NCBI GenBank assembly: GCA_014904985.1
Contig: MU129016.1
Coordinates: forward strand, 1 to 64,000
DNA from: Hydnum rufescens UP504
Taxonomy: Eukaryota > Basidiomycota > Agaricomycetes > Cantharellales > Hydnaceae
Length of the DNA stretch: 64,000 bases
Direction: 5' to 3'
Position 1 is the stretch's first letter. Each line of letters opens with the position of its first letter. Positions 21,589-33,831 of this stretch are shown piece by piece. The notes below the pieces were generated by a model. It searched no databases, was not told the DNA's origin, and saw only the letters and a list, made by a program, of their open reading frames with translations. The translations under genes were made by a program, and so were the position numbers.

Positions 21589-24500
21589 ATGGAACCATAC
21601 CACCTCTCTATCAGTCAGTTTCCCTTCGATTCCCTGTCCCTGTACTCATTTGTGTGTTCCAGCCACTGGTAGAGGGGGAGATGGGATTGGGGAAGGTGTC
21701 GGTGTTGGTGGCCACGGAGGGGACATTGCTATAAACCTCAACTGTGAGAGCGTCGCTCCAAGACTTCGCCTTTTCATGTCTCACCCATACTTTATATTCC
21801 TCCAGATGGGCGAGAGTCTGCGGGAATCGCACGTTTGATCTCCGTTCGTGCCCGCCACGCCGAGTATAACTCTCCTCGCAAGGATGCACACTCCTCATGT
21901 CTCGAGGGCACCCGAGTCAATATTCTGGCGGATATTATGTCGTGGCTGGGCCTCTCTGACGATAATGCTCACCCGGTATATTGGCTCAATGGGCTCGCAG
22001 GGATTGGTAAGTCTACCATTGCCACAACAGTCGCTGAGCGAGCAGAGGAGAAGGGTATGCTAGGGGCAACTTTCTTCTTTTCTCGAAGCTACAAGGCCTT
22101 ATGCGATCCGGACACCGTCTTTCCCACGCTCGCCTTCCAACTTGCAAATTCTGACAGTCGAATCAAGTCTCTTATTGGGGAGGCCCTCGAAAAAGACGAA
22201 ACAATCGAGGACAGAGGTCTATTGCGTCAACTAGAGGGTTTAATCGTGAATCCACTTGCTCAGGATCCGTCGCAAGCGGCGTCCCACACTTATCATCCTT
22301 GATGCCCTCGACGAATGTGAAGAAAGAGGTGCCACAGACATTCTACGACTTCTGTTCGCCCACGCAACTCGAATACCATTCCTTCGCATATTCATCACCA
22401 GCAGACCAGAATTCCACATCTCATCGGTTTTCAACCAGTTCGAGAATTACGCGAAGACAATTCTTCATAACGTCGAAGCATCGGTTATCCAACAGGATAT
22501 CGACCTTTATATTCGAACAGAATTAGCAAAGATTCCTCGGAGACTTGGTCTTTCTATGCCTACAGATTGGACCACGGAAGCTGAGAAGCACGCATTAGTG
22601 GAGAGGTCAGGAAAACTGTTCATTTTCGCTGCGACATGTATCCGATTCATTGGTGACGATCGTGCGCTCGCTCCCCGGGAGCACCTGGCCCTTATTCTTG
22701 GCGCTCAACCCCTCGAAGGCGGAGATTCATCTGAAGTGACACCCTACAAGCACCTGGACCGCCTTTACACTGGGCTACTCCGTAAGTCGTTGTCCGATTC
22801 GAATCCGCGCCTTGTCCGGAATCGCTTCCAGATCGTTGTTGGTAGTATTGTGCTGCTGCGTCAACCCCTCCCGCTTCGTTCCTTGGTAAATTTCGTGGAA
22901 AGCGATGTTGGGATGGTGAATAATACCTTACGCCACCTTCAATCTGTTATAATTCCGCCATGTGACGAAAATGATACACCTCGTATCTATCACCCTTCTT
23001 TCGTTGACTTCATCACCGACCCTTCGCGATGTACCATGCGGGGATTCTTAATTACTGCGGTCCCAGTGCAAGAGCAGCGGCATGCCATGCGATGTTTCCA
23101 CCTTATGGACACGTACCTCAAACGAAATGTGGCCGGGATTGAGGATCGTCCCTGTTGAACAGTGAGGTTGTCGGGTTTGAAGCGAAAGTGGCGAATGCAT
23201 TGCCTCCTGAGGCACAATATGCGTGTCGGTTCTGGGCGTCGCATCTTGTCGCATGCTAAGGTTGGAGATGAGAAGGTAATAGGAGTGCTGGAGAAATTTG
23301 CCATGCGGTCGATTTTATGGTGGATCGAGGCAATGAGCCTGCTGGGCAGTATCCATACTGTTGCGGGAACCATTCAGGAGGCACGCCGGTGGGCAGTATG
23401 TGGATCTATTGTTCATCATTGGATGACCTACTAACTTCGGCGATGCTATTGATGATAGATAGGCTCGAAATGTAAATCGACTCTCATTACTATGCTGGCA
23501 GATGCATACCGGTTTGTTCTTGCTCACGGTGAAGTGATAAGAATAAGCGCACTGCAGATATATCAGTCTGCGTTGCCCTTTACTCCTCATGACACTATAT
23601 TGTACAAAGTATATTGCAAAGAGACGAGGCATTCTATCCGCGTGCTCCAAGGGATTGTCCCTCAATGGTTGCAGAGCCTGGCCAGTTTCCATAGTGATCA
23701 TCCCCCCATTTCCTCCATGGCCTGTTCCAAAGATGGCTTGCGAATGGCGTCGGGCTCCGCTGATTGCATACAGTTGTGGGATGTCACTTCAGGTTTGCTT
23801 CTTGCTACCCTAAAAGGCCATACTGGCTCGGTTGATGCTGTGGCATTTTCACCTGATGGCTCACGACTGGCCTCGGGCGCTTGGGACCTCTCCGTCCGGT
23901 TGTGGGATGCCACTTCAGGCATCCTCACTAAAGTTCTAGAAGGTCATTCCGGCCATGTTCGGACTGTGGCATTTTCACCAGATGGGTTGACATTGGCATC
24001 AGGCTCCTTTGACCATTCCATACGATTGTGGGATGCTATGTCAGGTGTGCTCATTACAATCCTAGAAGGACATGGGGGCGCGGTTACTTCAGTTTCATTT
24101 TCACCTGATGGATCACAACTGGCCTCTGGCTCCTTTGACTCTTCCATATGGCTGTGGGATGCCAAATTGGCCACACCTATTGCAATAATAGGAGGCAACA
24201 CTGGTTCAGTTCGTTCTATTGCATTTTCGCCGGATGGCTTGCGACTGGCAAGCTCCGATGATTCCTTTGTCCGGCTGTGGGACGCCATATCTGGTACCCT
24301 CGTTGCAGTCCTAACAGGCCATACTCATTCGATTCATTCTGTTGCATTTTCACTGGATGGGAGGCGACTGGCATCTGGCTCCAGTGATGGATCAATCCGA
24401 GTATGGGATGCCACATCCGGCATGCTCCTTATCATTCTAAGGGGCCGCCGTGCCGGCTGGGTTAACTCCGTTGTGTTTACACCTGATGGGTTGCTATTGG

Positions 24501-25432
24501 CTGCAGATTCCTCATCTGTCCAACTGTGGGATGCTACTTTGAGCATGCCCACTGCAGCACTAGAAGGTCATTCAGATCGAATCTGTAGTCTCACGTTTTC
24601 ACTGGGTGGCCTGCGACTGGCCTCGGGGTCTGATGACTGTACCATTCGGGTGTGGGATGCCATCGGTGGCAAAGCCATCACAACCATACGAGGCCGTACT
24701 GCTTCCGTTAATTCCTTTGCATTTTCACCAGATGGGTCGCGACTAGCATTGGCCTCCGATGAGACCTGTGTCCAATTGTTGGATGCCACATCGGGCGCAT
24801 CCCTTGCAACCTTAGATGGACATACCCGCTGGGTTATTTCTGTTTCATTTTCACCAGATGGTTTGCGGCTGGCCTCAGGCTCTGCGGACTCTTCCATTCG
24901 GGTATGGGACGCCATATCGGCCACACCCATTGCAGTCCTAATAGGCCATTCTCGCCCGGTTGCATCTATTACATTTTCACAGGATGGTTCACAACTAGCT
25001 TCGGTCGCGTATAACTCATCTGTCCGGCTATGGAATGTCGCATCAGGCACATCACTTGCAATCCTGAGTCCCTATGTATATGCGATTCATGGCATTGCAT
25101 TTTCTGCTGATGCTCGAACTTTGATTCTGAAAAGTAGTCCAGGACCCTACCTATGGGATTTGACTTCCCAGCCTCCTCGTCGATTAGATTCTGAGTCATC
25201 CACTGTGACGGACCTATCTTCCGTCGGCTTGATTCCCCCCATTTGTTCTTTTGAAGGTCGGTGGATAACCATGCGGCGGTTTCCAGGCAATCAGGTTAGA
25301 CGTATCTGCTATATTCCTCCCTCCTATATCCCCAATCGTAGTACTGTGGTGGACTCGCCACTTCACTCTCGGATTGCATTCGGGTGTACGGATGGCCGTG
25401 TTGTACTTCTCGATACTCAGCATTGTCTATAG
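21589..25432 (+). CDS. NACHT-WD40 NLR receptor, copy 4 (best preserved)
   Basis: Exons: 21589-21613 (MEPYHLSI), 21663-21743 (glycine-rich [20 protein letters not shown]), 21806-23395 and 23459-25432; the last intron (23396-23458) has a CTAAC branch-like box. NACHT: P-loop GLAGIGKST near 22000, Walker [10 protein letters not shown] near 22295, then the winged-helix/linker with YHPSFVDFI near 22990. The last exon is fully open from 23492 and encodes about 12 WD40 blades of about 42 residues ([17 protein letters not shown]), ending [12 protein letters not shown]. Relative to copy 3 there is one extra G near 22254 (CTTGCTCAGG), one missing base near 23150 and one extra T near 23245, so the NACHT-linker exon is not one frame. 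These may be sequence errors or early decay. WD40 NLRs of fungi act in non-self recognition and incompatibility-type cell death; ligand unknown. CpG content is normal. Confidence 0.85.
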
Positions 25433-26110
25433 TTTCATGCAAGTATCTACAAACTGGTAGAGCAGGGATGGGTACGCACATGTCCTCCAGAAAATCGAGA
25501 AGACCCGCAGCTCTCATGGATGGGATTGTGAACGTCCGTACGGTCGAAATGAACTGACGGTTGTGAATCAAAGAACTGAAGCCAGTCGAAGGCAGGAGTC
25601 TCATTTATAATTTGCTAGGGAGATTCATGATCTACCTGAGCATCTGGGCTCAAGTCCATGAAGCCGAGGACGTCCTACGCGAATGCTGGAGAGAAATGAT
25701 CACGACTCCAAATCTCCCACAAGATATGGCACCGTCGAGACGTCGCTTCGAACAATGGTGCGCAGAGGACGACAAGGAAAGAAGGATACAGAAGTCCTAC
25801 ATCTCGTACTTCGGACAAAATCTTGGGATGCACGGGAAAAGGCCTTGGGAGGGTGGTGTGGATAGCTTCCAGCCAAATTTCGGCCATAGTTATCAGGAAT
25901 GCTCTCAGCCAACTTGGTAATCGGGTCAAGTAATGCTGATCGCGCTTTCTGGATTATGAATTGGTATGTGAAGGCCCACCGATAAAGGAAAGATTGGAGG
26001 GTAAACAAGAGGGGAAAGAAGAGGGGTGATTACACAGGCGTGCATCAGGGACGAGCGAAATCTTGAGAATGGAATTTAGGGTGTGAAGAGAGGAAAAAAA
26101 CCACAAGTCC
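25433..26110. repeat. Conserved segment trailing NLR copy 4 (array segment P)
   Basis: This is the fourth copy of the segment that follows each NLR. Here the plus strand holds a 102-codon frame (25612-25920; RRRFEQWCAEDDKERR near 25735-25785) and the minus strand frames of similar length. The corresponding plus-strand frame has stops in other copies. Which strand was coding is not settled. Confidence 0.4.
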
Positions 26111-27440
26111 TCTCCAGATTTCGCGCGGCCCTATGCCGCGAGTGCCTTTGGATTAGATAGTAACGAGATGTTCCTTGATAGATCGACATTGTAGATGCGA
26201 CCCCGCATGAGGATTATGGTCGGTAAGAGGCACCTTTGAGACAGTCGCATGTATCGGAGTGAGCACACATGACCCAGTAAGGTCTTGGAAATCCAGCTGG
26301 GGCATCATGGAGGAGCCATGCAATGCGTCGCAGACGCGAAAATTTCAACGTCGCGTTCAAACGCGTAGGACAGACCAGGGATGGATGAATTCAATCAGCA
26401 GACAGGGGGCTGAGGTTACGACTGCACATCATCAGAAAGAAATACAAGCAAGGCGAGACCAAATGAGGTAGAAGCTCAAAGGGTCTAGGATTGGAAAGCG
26501 GCCCTCGAGTTTTACAAGGAGACCGTTTTAACAGCAGACAGCACATTCAAAGGTGGTGTGGTGGCGGTAGTCACCGGAATGATTACATAAAATGATCGAT
26601 TCGCCAGTACGTTCTTGTCCCAGGATATAGCTGCCCAATGGTTTCACAAAGCAACCACTTCTTTCATCTTCCTGCTGAAACATCTAAGCGAATTATCGTG
26701 GCCTCAGTCCCAGGGTGTAGGATGCTTATCTCAAACTTGCAGATACCTCATCTATCATCGCGAAGCGCGAAGACGACCATCACATCTGGCAACCCCTATT
26801 TCTCAAGACTGAGGCGTCTGACACCCACACGGGAATATCGGGTTGTATGACTGGAAACCCCAGCACAAGCGGCATATCAAGGCTGTCAATGTCCTATGTC
26901 CCGTCCGAGAGCGATACGAATGCGCGGGAGAACCATGGGACAATACCACGAAGGAGACGTGGGGTATGGAACTCATCGAGGCGTTCAAAGCCTATGCCGT
27001 CGCCCTCTGAAGCGCACGGTCGAGTTCAACTGATGAAGACAAGGGCCTCGAAGAAATTCGCGATCTCTGAGTCACTTATGGCTGAACCAGAATACTGGTG
27101 CCCACATAGCATATTTCTAGCCTTGGCTCCTCCCGTCAGAGAAAATTGTGGGCCATGCATTGGAACGCACACCCGATATGTCCTGGATGGCTTTAGTCTT
27201 CATGATACAAATCGACGCTCGATTGGCGCCTCATGCACCCCGCGGGCATTTGCCAGGAGCTGGCAATCTCTATGTGCAACAGTGGGAACCACGTGTCTGC
27301 CCTAACGGGCAAGTCCTATACGCAGAATGGGTAAAGTTGCAGAATTACTGATGATCGAGTATGTGGGAACGGCGGCCTGGGAGAATGGTTAGCTCTAATG
27401 CACAAAATTCTCGGGAATACGAAACAGCATCGAATGTAGA
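26111..27440 (+). pseudogene. Degenerate F-box-like gene, copy 5 (array end)
   Basis: This is the last member of family F. The 5' block with GACAGACCAGGGATGGATG lies at 26370-26388. The core starts with SELSWPQSQ near 26685-26712, and the shared tail (WEPRVCPNGQVLYAEWVKL) lies at about 27285-27342. The DDPR segment is badly eroded (26800-26830). Homology to the array ends at about 27440. No monooxygenase or NLR follows, so this is the right boundary of the cassette array. Confidence 0.4.
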
Positions 27441-27883
27441 CTGGTTCCCTATGGATGAACCATCTGGATGCGCAATCATTGAACCACATTGTGAGATACC
27501 ATTAGACAGTGACAATGCTAGTACGTACGATGTAGGACCCCGTACTGTAATGGTAGACATTTCATCCCCTTCGACCGATTGCAAATGAAGGCTCGACACT
27601 GATTTCGGTTCAGCTATCCTTCCTGAAGTTGGCAATTGCTAACCCCCAATACGACTGGTCCTCCTCGAGTGCACATACAATGATGTAAACCAAGTCATCC
27701 CATGTGATTCCGGGGCCCATCTCGTGAAGCCAATAATCAGGAAGATGCCCGCCAAGTGCTACGCCCTGCAGTCCATTGAAAGTGTATAAACATAGTAGCT
27801 ATAGAATAAGAAAAATCCCCATGTCGTCATACATCTCCACTCCTACAACAGAACACTGCAACAGCAGAGATCGTGCCGCCAGC
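27441..27883. other. Intergenic region between cassette array and ICE2
   Basis: I see no supported gene. The interval contains the 3' flank of the ICE2 gene on the opposite strand. An ORF of 75 codons at 27361-27588 overlaps the end of the array and lacks recognisable features. Confidence 0.4.
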
Positions 27884-29452
27884 TTACTCCATTTTCCACT
27901 TGTCGACCAACTCCCCATCCTTTCCGGCTAGTACAATTTCGATGGCCCACACCGATAACGTGAACAAGACATTGCTCCACCGCCACCAAACTTGGGACGA
28001 GTGATCGAGAACTGAACTCATGAAGATAAGATTTAAAAAATAACAATGAGAAATAGTCCGAGAGGGCTATCAAAAGATGACTCTCTTCGAGAAATGTACT
28101 TACGGAGTAGATGGCTGTAGACAGCGATAAGGAGAGTCTGCCTATATGCGAGCAAGACTGCTGTCAACCTTGAACTCTGCAGCACGAGTCAGTGGATCCC
28201 AGCCCAAAACTCGCATGGGGTCAAAACTCACGGGTCCGTCCCTCTGACGTTCCGTCCACGCCGTCCTCATCCTCCCAGCTATCGGCGCCTATTGAAGGCA
28301 GTACGCGGGACGCAAAGTGAAGAATCGTCAGGCGGTACAACAGCGCTGCAGTGAACACATTAGTTAATTCGTACGTGGGAACCAGATGAGAGCTAGGGTC
28401 TTACCCACTAGTAATGGTTTGGGGATCGTATGTGTGATAAAGTTTAGCAGCGACTGCAAATGCGGTAGAAGATTTGATAGTAGAGGTGCACTACCGACCC
28501 ACCATAAGAAACAGGGGAACACGCTTGGTCAGAGATATTAGAACTCACTATGCGGCAGAAAATTTCAACCAGTGTTTATCCGACTCATGTCGATCGAACA
28601 AAGCCAAACATTATATGCAAGATACAGAGCCATACCCGAGCTCTCGATGACATTTGTACGTCGAAGAGCAAAACCAATCAGTGTCAAGAAAATCAAGGCT
28701 GTAATGGAGGCCCCCAGAAGGGTAGATGAGAGCGGAGAAGTAGCTGCCGATGGATACGTCTATCAATGCAACGATCATTTGAATCATTGGTAAATTACCA
28801 AAACTTGGAATAGAAGACGGCGAATCTTGATACGAACAACAATGATCCACCAGGCGGACCCGACGTATGCGGCCGCGGCACCAATAAGCATGCCGAATTC
28901 AAGTCCTTCACCATCGTAATCATCGACAATTTGTTTAGCTCTTCGCCCCAGGTTCTTAAAAAAGCCGAGGGTGGGTACTGTATGATAGAGATAGACCACG
29001 TTATAGAAGACGACGCGTACCTGCACAACAATAAGACTCGCCAAGCCTTCCAGGCCAACGAAGACAGGTCCTCCATATCGCAGGATACTTCCCCAAATGG
29101 ACGAGGCAGTTAGAAGACCATAAGAAGGTCGTGAAAACAGATTGAAGATAAAGAGAAGGAACAAGGGGTGTAGCGGAACCTGCAAACAGGAGGAACGTCA
29201 GATATATTATCATGCATGTAGGTCAACGACATGTGTGACTTGAAGAAATGGCAATGAAGGCTGCAGTGCTGGAAACAGTATGCTCATTGTTGAATGTACC
29301 AGGGAGTGCAGTGTGAGCAGAACACTCAAAGACAGGAAAGCGGGCGTGGAAAGCGTGGCAAGTGTCAGCGGGAGAAAAATAAGGATCTGAAGCGCTGTAG
29401 ACAGTCGAGCGGTGTGCTGGAACGCACTCAAGATGAACATGGGAGAGCCCAT
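27884..29452 (-). CDS. ICE2: ICE2 family endoplasmic reticulum membrane protein
   Basis: Read on the minus strand, the protein starts MGSPMFILSAFQHTARLS (29452), then has a first hydrophobic pair (ALQILIFLPLTLATLS). After the intron at 29180-29239 comes the segment LHPLFLLFIFNLFSRP with FVGLEGLASLIVVQ, the family's most characteristic stretch (EGxxSLxVVQ). Further hydrophobic exons follow at about 28790-28580 (TALIFLTLIGFAL), 28490-28410, 28350-28240 (LLYRLTILHFASRVLPS) and 28130-28090 (TLLIAVYSHLL). The end is a Trp-rich segment, HSSQVWWRWSNVLFTLSVWA, with a stop at 27884-27886. ICE2 proteins are multi-pass ER proteins linked in yeast to ER inheritance and phospholipid balance. Several small introns are inferred; the 28760-28798 one is unusually short. 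The ORF could start 36 codons upstream (29560). Confidence 0.82.
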
Positions 29453-29575
29453 CCCTATGCTATCGAGCAAAAACCAAACGAGATAATAGTACAGTTCTAA
29501 TTGATTCGGTAACTTCCGCAACCCGACTCCCCGAAACAAGCCATTTCCCCGTATTGCCACTGGATCTTCGAGCGT

Positions 29576-29926
29576 CTATCCAAGAAACATACTGCGGGGG
29601 TTAATTATGTACTTCCCGAATAAAGGTCGAAGAATGGTGTATTGGTCGTCCAGTAACCTAAGTGTGGCCCTACGGGACTGCAGGAATTTTAATTTTTCAC
29701 AAGCCAAAGAAGTGGGCGAATTCTTGGGGTGTCCTCGGATCGATCCGAAAATTGTTACATTGTCATCTGTTGGAGCTCTGGGTTCCACGGGTGTCGGTAG
29801 GTGGGAACTGCACATGTGCCACCTGCAGTCTGACAAGGAGCGACTTGCCATCCGCTCGCGAAGCATTGTCACTTGACTTCTAGAGGGGGCTGCTGAAGCT
29901 GTCACCGACCTGCTAGACTCATTCAA
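29576..29926 (-). CDS. Hypothetical ORF upstream of ICE2
   Basis: This is a 116-codon frame on the same strand as ICE2, ending 123 bp before its start. It is Ser/Arg-rich at the N-terminus (SRSVTASAAPSRSQV) without recognised motifs or membrane segments. It could be an independent short gene, a 5' exon or chance. I have no family evidence. Confidence 0.2.
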   Translation of the reverse strand: MNESSRSVTASAAPSRSQVTMLRERMASRSLSDCRWHMCSSHLPTPVEPRAPTDDNVTIFGSIRGHPKNSPTSLACEKLKFLQSRRATLRLLDDQYTILRPLFGKYIINPRSMFLG

Positions 29927-30401
29927 GGTTTCGTCATTACTAAATCACACCAAGCAGCATATATTCATTGTTGCTGCAAGCTCGGCTCGATCCTCCTTGT
30001 GTCCACACGTACTGTTCGCCTTCCCAACTCGACTTGCGCTTGGAGCCACCTCGAGCCAACTTCAAGCACGACTCGGAACCAATTCAGCTAGGGATTGGAT
30101 CTTCTGACGACGAGTTCGAGCAACAACACTGGCCTATACGGATGTGATCAGTGAAGACGCTGGTTCACTGAGACCCCCAACACCAGCAAGGCCTCTAGCT
30201 CCATGGTAGTATGTAATTCTGAAATCCTAAGTTATGTGACTTGCCAAGTAAGGGAACAATCCCATCAATTGCTTATATTGCCCGTCTTGTGTTTCCGACC
30301 ATATATGGGCCACCGCGTGACACGGGCAACTTGATCCCGGACGTACGCATTACGCCCCCACCACCAATCAATCCACATGACCCGTCGTTGATCACAGCAG
30401 C

Positions 30402-32350
30402 ATGATCATGGGGACTCTGCCCCCATTGTTTTGGAGTGCAAAAGACTTCAATGACATGACTCATATGAAGCCCCCTATACGTTGGCCAATTTCTGGTTTT
30501 TATAGTTCTGCTAACTCGCCTCGCAGTTCACTACGACCCTTCTTGACTGCCAAGGTGTTAGACGTTACATGCTTTCGTGTGGTATGCATCACAACCATTC
30601 ATGACTGGAGTATCCGTGAATCTTACGGGCGTCCAGACGATACTCCATCTCTACTTGATTCTTCGCATTGAACTTCAGGACGGAGAAGGAAACTCTAGGA
30701 CGCGCCTATGGGCGCGCTGTGAACGCAGCCCCCCCAGCAGCTTCAACTCTTTCATCTTCAGCACGATGAGAGATCCCGGCCTCAACCGCGAGGCACTGGA
30801 TACGATATGCATCTCCAGCGATTCTTCCAGTCTGCATCAGCCGGGGAGCGACAGTACTCTCCGCTTTCAACGCTCATTCAACGGAAATCTCACGATGCAA
30901 CATGTTGTCGACCTTCTCCATGGAATACATGAGACTTTTCCTCAGTATCGCATGCGGACTCATTGCTGCTGGTGGTATACTGTTACTGTCATTTCCGTTC
31001 TCGACCTTTTTGGTGCAGAATTTTCAATCAATACAGGGAAGGATTACGTATTATTCTACCTCAAATTATTCGCGAAAAGTAGCATTCGAGAAATTGTACG
31101 ACTCTATTCCCACAAATGGTCTCCGGGTGTGGTGCCAGTCCGGGAGGTGTCCGGCGCGTCTGATATGAAGTTGGAGACAAGAAACCCCGTAGTGTGAGTA
31201 CTTATCTCGATATGTCTACACTACTTATTGAAGTGGTGCGCCCCGTATTAGACGTCAGACCTTCCACTTGTGGTGTTGCAAGATACCCTCCCCGAGCCTT
31301 TGTCCAGCGTAATGCTGGAGTCGACATTCCCCGTGAAGTGGGGAAGCTACGCTGCCGTCTTTAAAGGGTCCTGGAAATCTCGCCCCATTGCATTGAAGTT
31401 ATTAGGCCCCAGTGACAAACCGGAAATAGCTCACAAGGTAGAGCGACGACTCCAATATATAGGCTGTAGGGTATTAAGTATCTCTGTTGCGCTCAGCGAT
31501 TCAAAGGCGAAATGATATTTGGCGCAAACTCCAACATAATACGAATATACTCCCTTTCTTTGGCCATTACGTTGGTGACAATGGCGCCATGTATATGATA
31601 TCTCCATGGTATTTTTTTTTCCGCGCCGAAGCCATTACGACAATTTAACAGCCGTGATGCGCTTTTTTGCAGGTGTCAGCATGGAGACATTAATAACTAT
31701 CTGCTGATGTTTCCGAACACCGACCGGGAAGTGCTGGTATGAACCCTACTTAGATTCTCTTGCGATCAGTCTGTTCGAACACGATGCCGTAGGTATTACA
31801 ACTTTTACATGGATTGGAATATCTCCATGAACAGGGTGTTATACACGGTGACTTGCGTGGGGCACGTTAATATTAATTCCGCGCAGTATGATGGATGATA
31901 CTGATCGCTCTCTTGCCCCAGGCCAATATCCTCATCTCGGATGATCGTGAAGTATGGATAGCCGACTTCGGCCTCTCGAAGTACCTTGACCAGTCTCCTA
32001 CGAGTACCCAGAATCGCGGCAATTTTTGGTGGATGGCACCGGAATTACTGCAGCAAGAAATCTCCCGCGGAGACTTGACCCCCTATACGAAAGCGACGGA
32101 CATATATTCGTTCGCGATGACCACAACTGAGATATACACGGGCTCACCGCCTTTCCCCCATCCGAGGCCCCCCGTTCAGGGCCAGAGACCAGGCCGTCCC
32201 GGCGGGGATGGTATTTCGCACTGCATTGGTGACGGCCTGTGGGACATTATCCGGGATTGTTGGGTAGAGGAGCCAACTCAACGCCTTTCAGCCCGTGATG
32301 CCAAGCAGAGACTTGAAGTGTACCGAAAGGCAAGACTGTCTGTCATGTAG
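30402..32350 (+). pseudogene. TKL-type protein kinase with N-terminal accessory domain, copy A (frameshifted)
   Basis: A non-kinase N-terminal region (open 30577-31197; LTMQHVVDLLHGIHETFPQY near 30890-30950) precedes a kinase domain. The glycine loop GSYAAVFKGSW is near 31340-31372 and VAIK-type lysine IALKLL near 31387-31404. The catalytic loop is VIHGDLRGA near 31836-31862, with NILISDD after an intron and ADFGLSKYLD near 31960-31990. An MAPELLQ substrate-site motif lies near 32032 and the C-lobe Arg region runs to stop 32348-32350. The FKGEM exon near 31503-31520 has lost one A relative to copy B (GAAATGATATTTGG versus GAGATGAATATTTGG), shifting the N-lobe frame. HGDLRG loops are common in agaricomycete TKL kinases. 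As written the protein would be truncated; a base error cannot be excluded. Confidence 0.7.
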
Positions 32351-32819
32351 ATATCAATCGACTTTTTTTGGCATCAACTTGCCTGCATATCGGGCCTTAC
32401 TCACGCGAGAAAACTGATTAGCGACGTCTTTCCATCCTTGGGCAGGACAGATTTGGCAGTGGTGTGTAGTGTAAGCCACAGCAAATATAACCAGAATCTG
32501 CCGCGACGACCGCGGCTCAACTACAGTACCATCCAAAACTCGGGTATGAAATTTTAAAGTTTGAGCTTAATGCCGAATACAAATCATGCAAATGGACTTG
32601 GAACATCCTAGTGAGGTGCAAAAGTCCTCAATGCCCCTTGGATGGGATCGGAAATAGAAATACTGCCACGCAAAGGCACCGACAGGGTGGCTTATCTAGT
32701 TCTAGTGAGCACCCAGATGAATTCAGCATCACGAATGACATCTTGAAAGTACATGCAGTGGCCTCCGAAATCACGGTCCTGTAATTGGGCACGATCCAGA
32801 TAGTGACACAGAAAACCAA

Positions 32820-33831
32820 TCACTCTTTCTCGAATTTCTTTCCATATGGATTCTGGCGAGCTGCATTCACGAAGTCATCCTTTAGCAAGGCAGTCGTGTG
32901 TGACCAAGGCTTGAGATCAAGCTCCATTTGCATTGTATCGGCAAAGCACTGACTCCACTGCATTCCAGAAATTCGAAAAATCAGTGGAGCCACAGAAAAA
33001 CGGTTTGGAACTACTTACCCCTTCGCGGTGAAAGTGGGACACAATGCTTGCGTATGTCTCATCGTGAATCAGGCGTTGGTGCTGTCCCAAATTGTCTGCA
33101 GCAAATCGAAATTAATTATTCATGAGCAGAGATAGGTAACGAACGGCCGAACCGAGGATTGTAGCCAACTGGATGATTTGACCGTGTAGAGTGAGGCTTC
33201 CGGTAACGAAACTACCCACCAATTGTGGTCACAAAAAGGTAGTTTGTTAGGGTAAACAAACGCACGCACTCGGTGTGGCGGAAAATCGTCTCTGCAACAC
33301 TGTCGGCGAGATCTTGATCGGCACCATTTCTCAGGAGCCAATCTCTTGCAATGATGCCACCGTAGAACTCGAACGACATCTTAGTGGCTCGAAGATTCTT
33401 CTCGGAGCAACCAATGTCGTGAAAGAGCGCAGAAAGATAGTAGGCTTCTAGATCTAGGCTGTGACCTGGGAAGTGATTTCGCGCTATGGCTTGGCCAAGA
33501 TAAAACACTCGTTCCTAATAAATTAGGTAGATATGTGAGCCCTAAGGTCAATCGAAATGGCGAAATGGAGCCGACCGAGTGATTATAAGTGGGCGGGGTA
33601 GCTCTTTCTGCAAACAGGGACTAGACTTGATCAAGACTACGCCATTCGAGACAGAGTATGGAAACATACTTGAACGAACTCCCGCACTTTCTTTACAAGG
33701 TGTGTGTCCGGGGATACGAGATCCTCAAACTTGAACTGTATGGAGGGAGCAGACGCACTTTCTCCCTGGCCAAAGATATCTTCTGCTTGGGCTGGGACTG
33801 GGTCGAATCCTCGGTGGTGTTGATCATCCAT
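32820..33831 (-). CDS. Cyanamide hydratase-like HD-domain protein, copy A
   Basis: Exon 1 is 33670-33831 on the minus strand (54 codons, MDDQHHRGFDPVPAQ). Exon 2 starts at 33513 with ERVFYLGQAIARNHFPG and carries the HD signature LFHDIGCSEKNL and SFEFYGGIIARDWLL. Later exons give GQIIQLATILDNLG, HDETYASIVSHFHREG, and WSQCFADTMQMELDLKPW with the stop at 32820-32822. These are diagnostic of the fungal cyanamide hydratase (DDI2/CNH, urea hydro-lyase) family, zinc HD enzymes that hydrate cyanamide to urea. The junction after RHTEC (near 33270) is not resolved to a clean intron phase; otherwise the gene looks intact. It converges with the kinase gene. Confidence 0.78.

Noticed and set aside
21589..25432. 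Reading NLR copy 4 as several short independent genes because of its frame breaks.
   Set aside because: Alignment with copies 1 and 3 shows one gene with single-base indels; domain order and splice sites are conserved.
1..27440. CRISPR-like or satellite interpretation of the repeats.
   Set aside because: Repeats are multi-kilobase gene cassettes with introns and protein families, not short spaced repeats.
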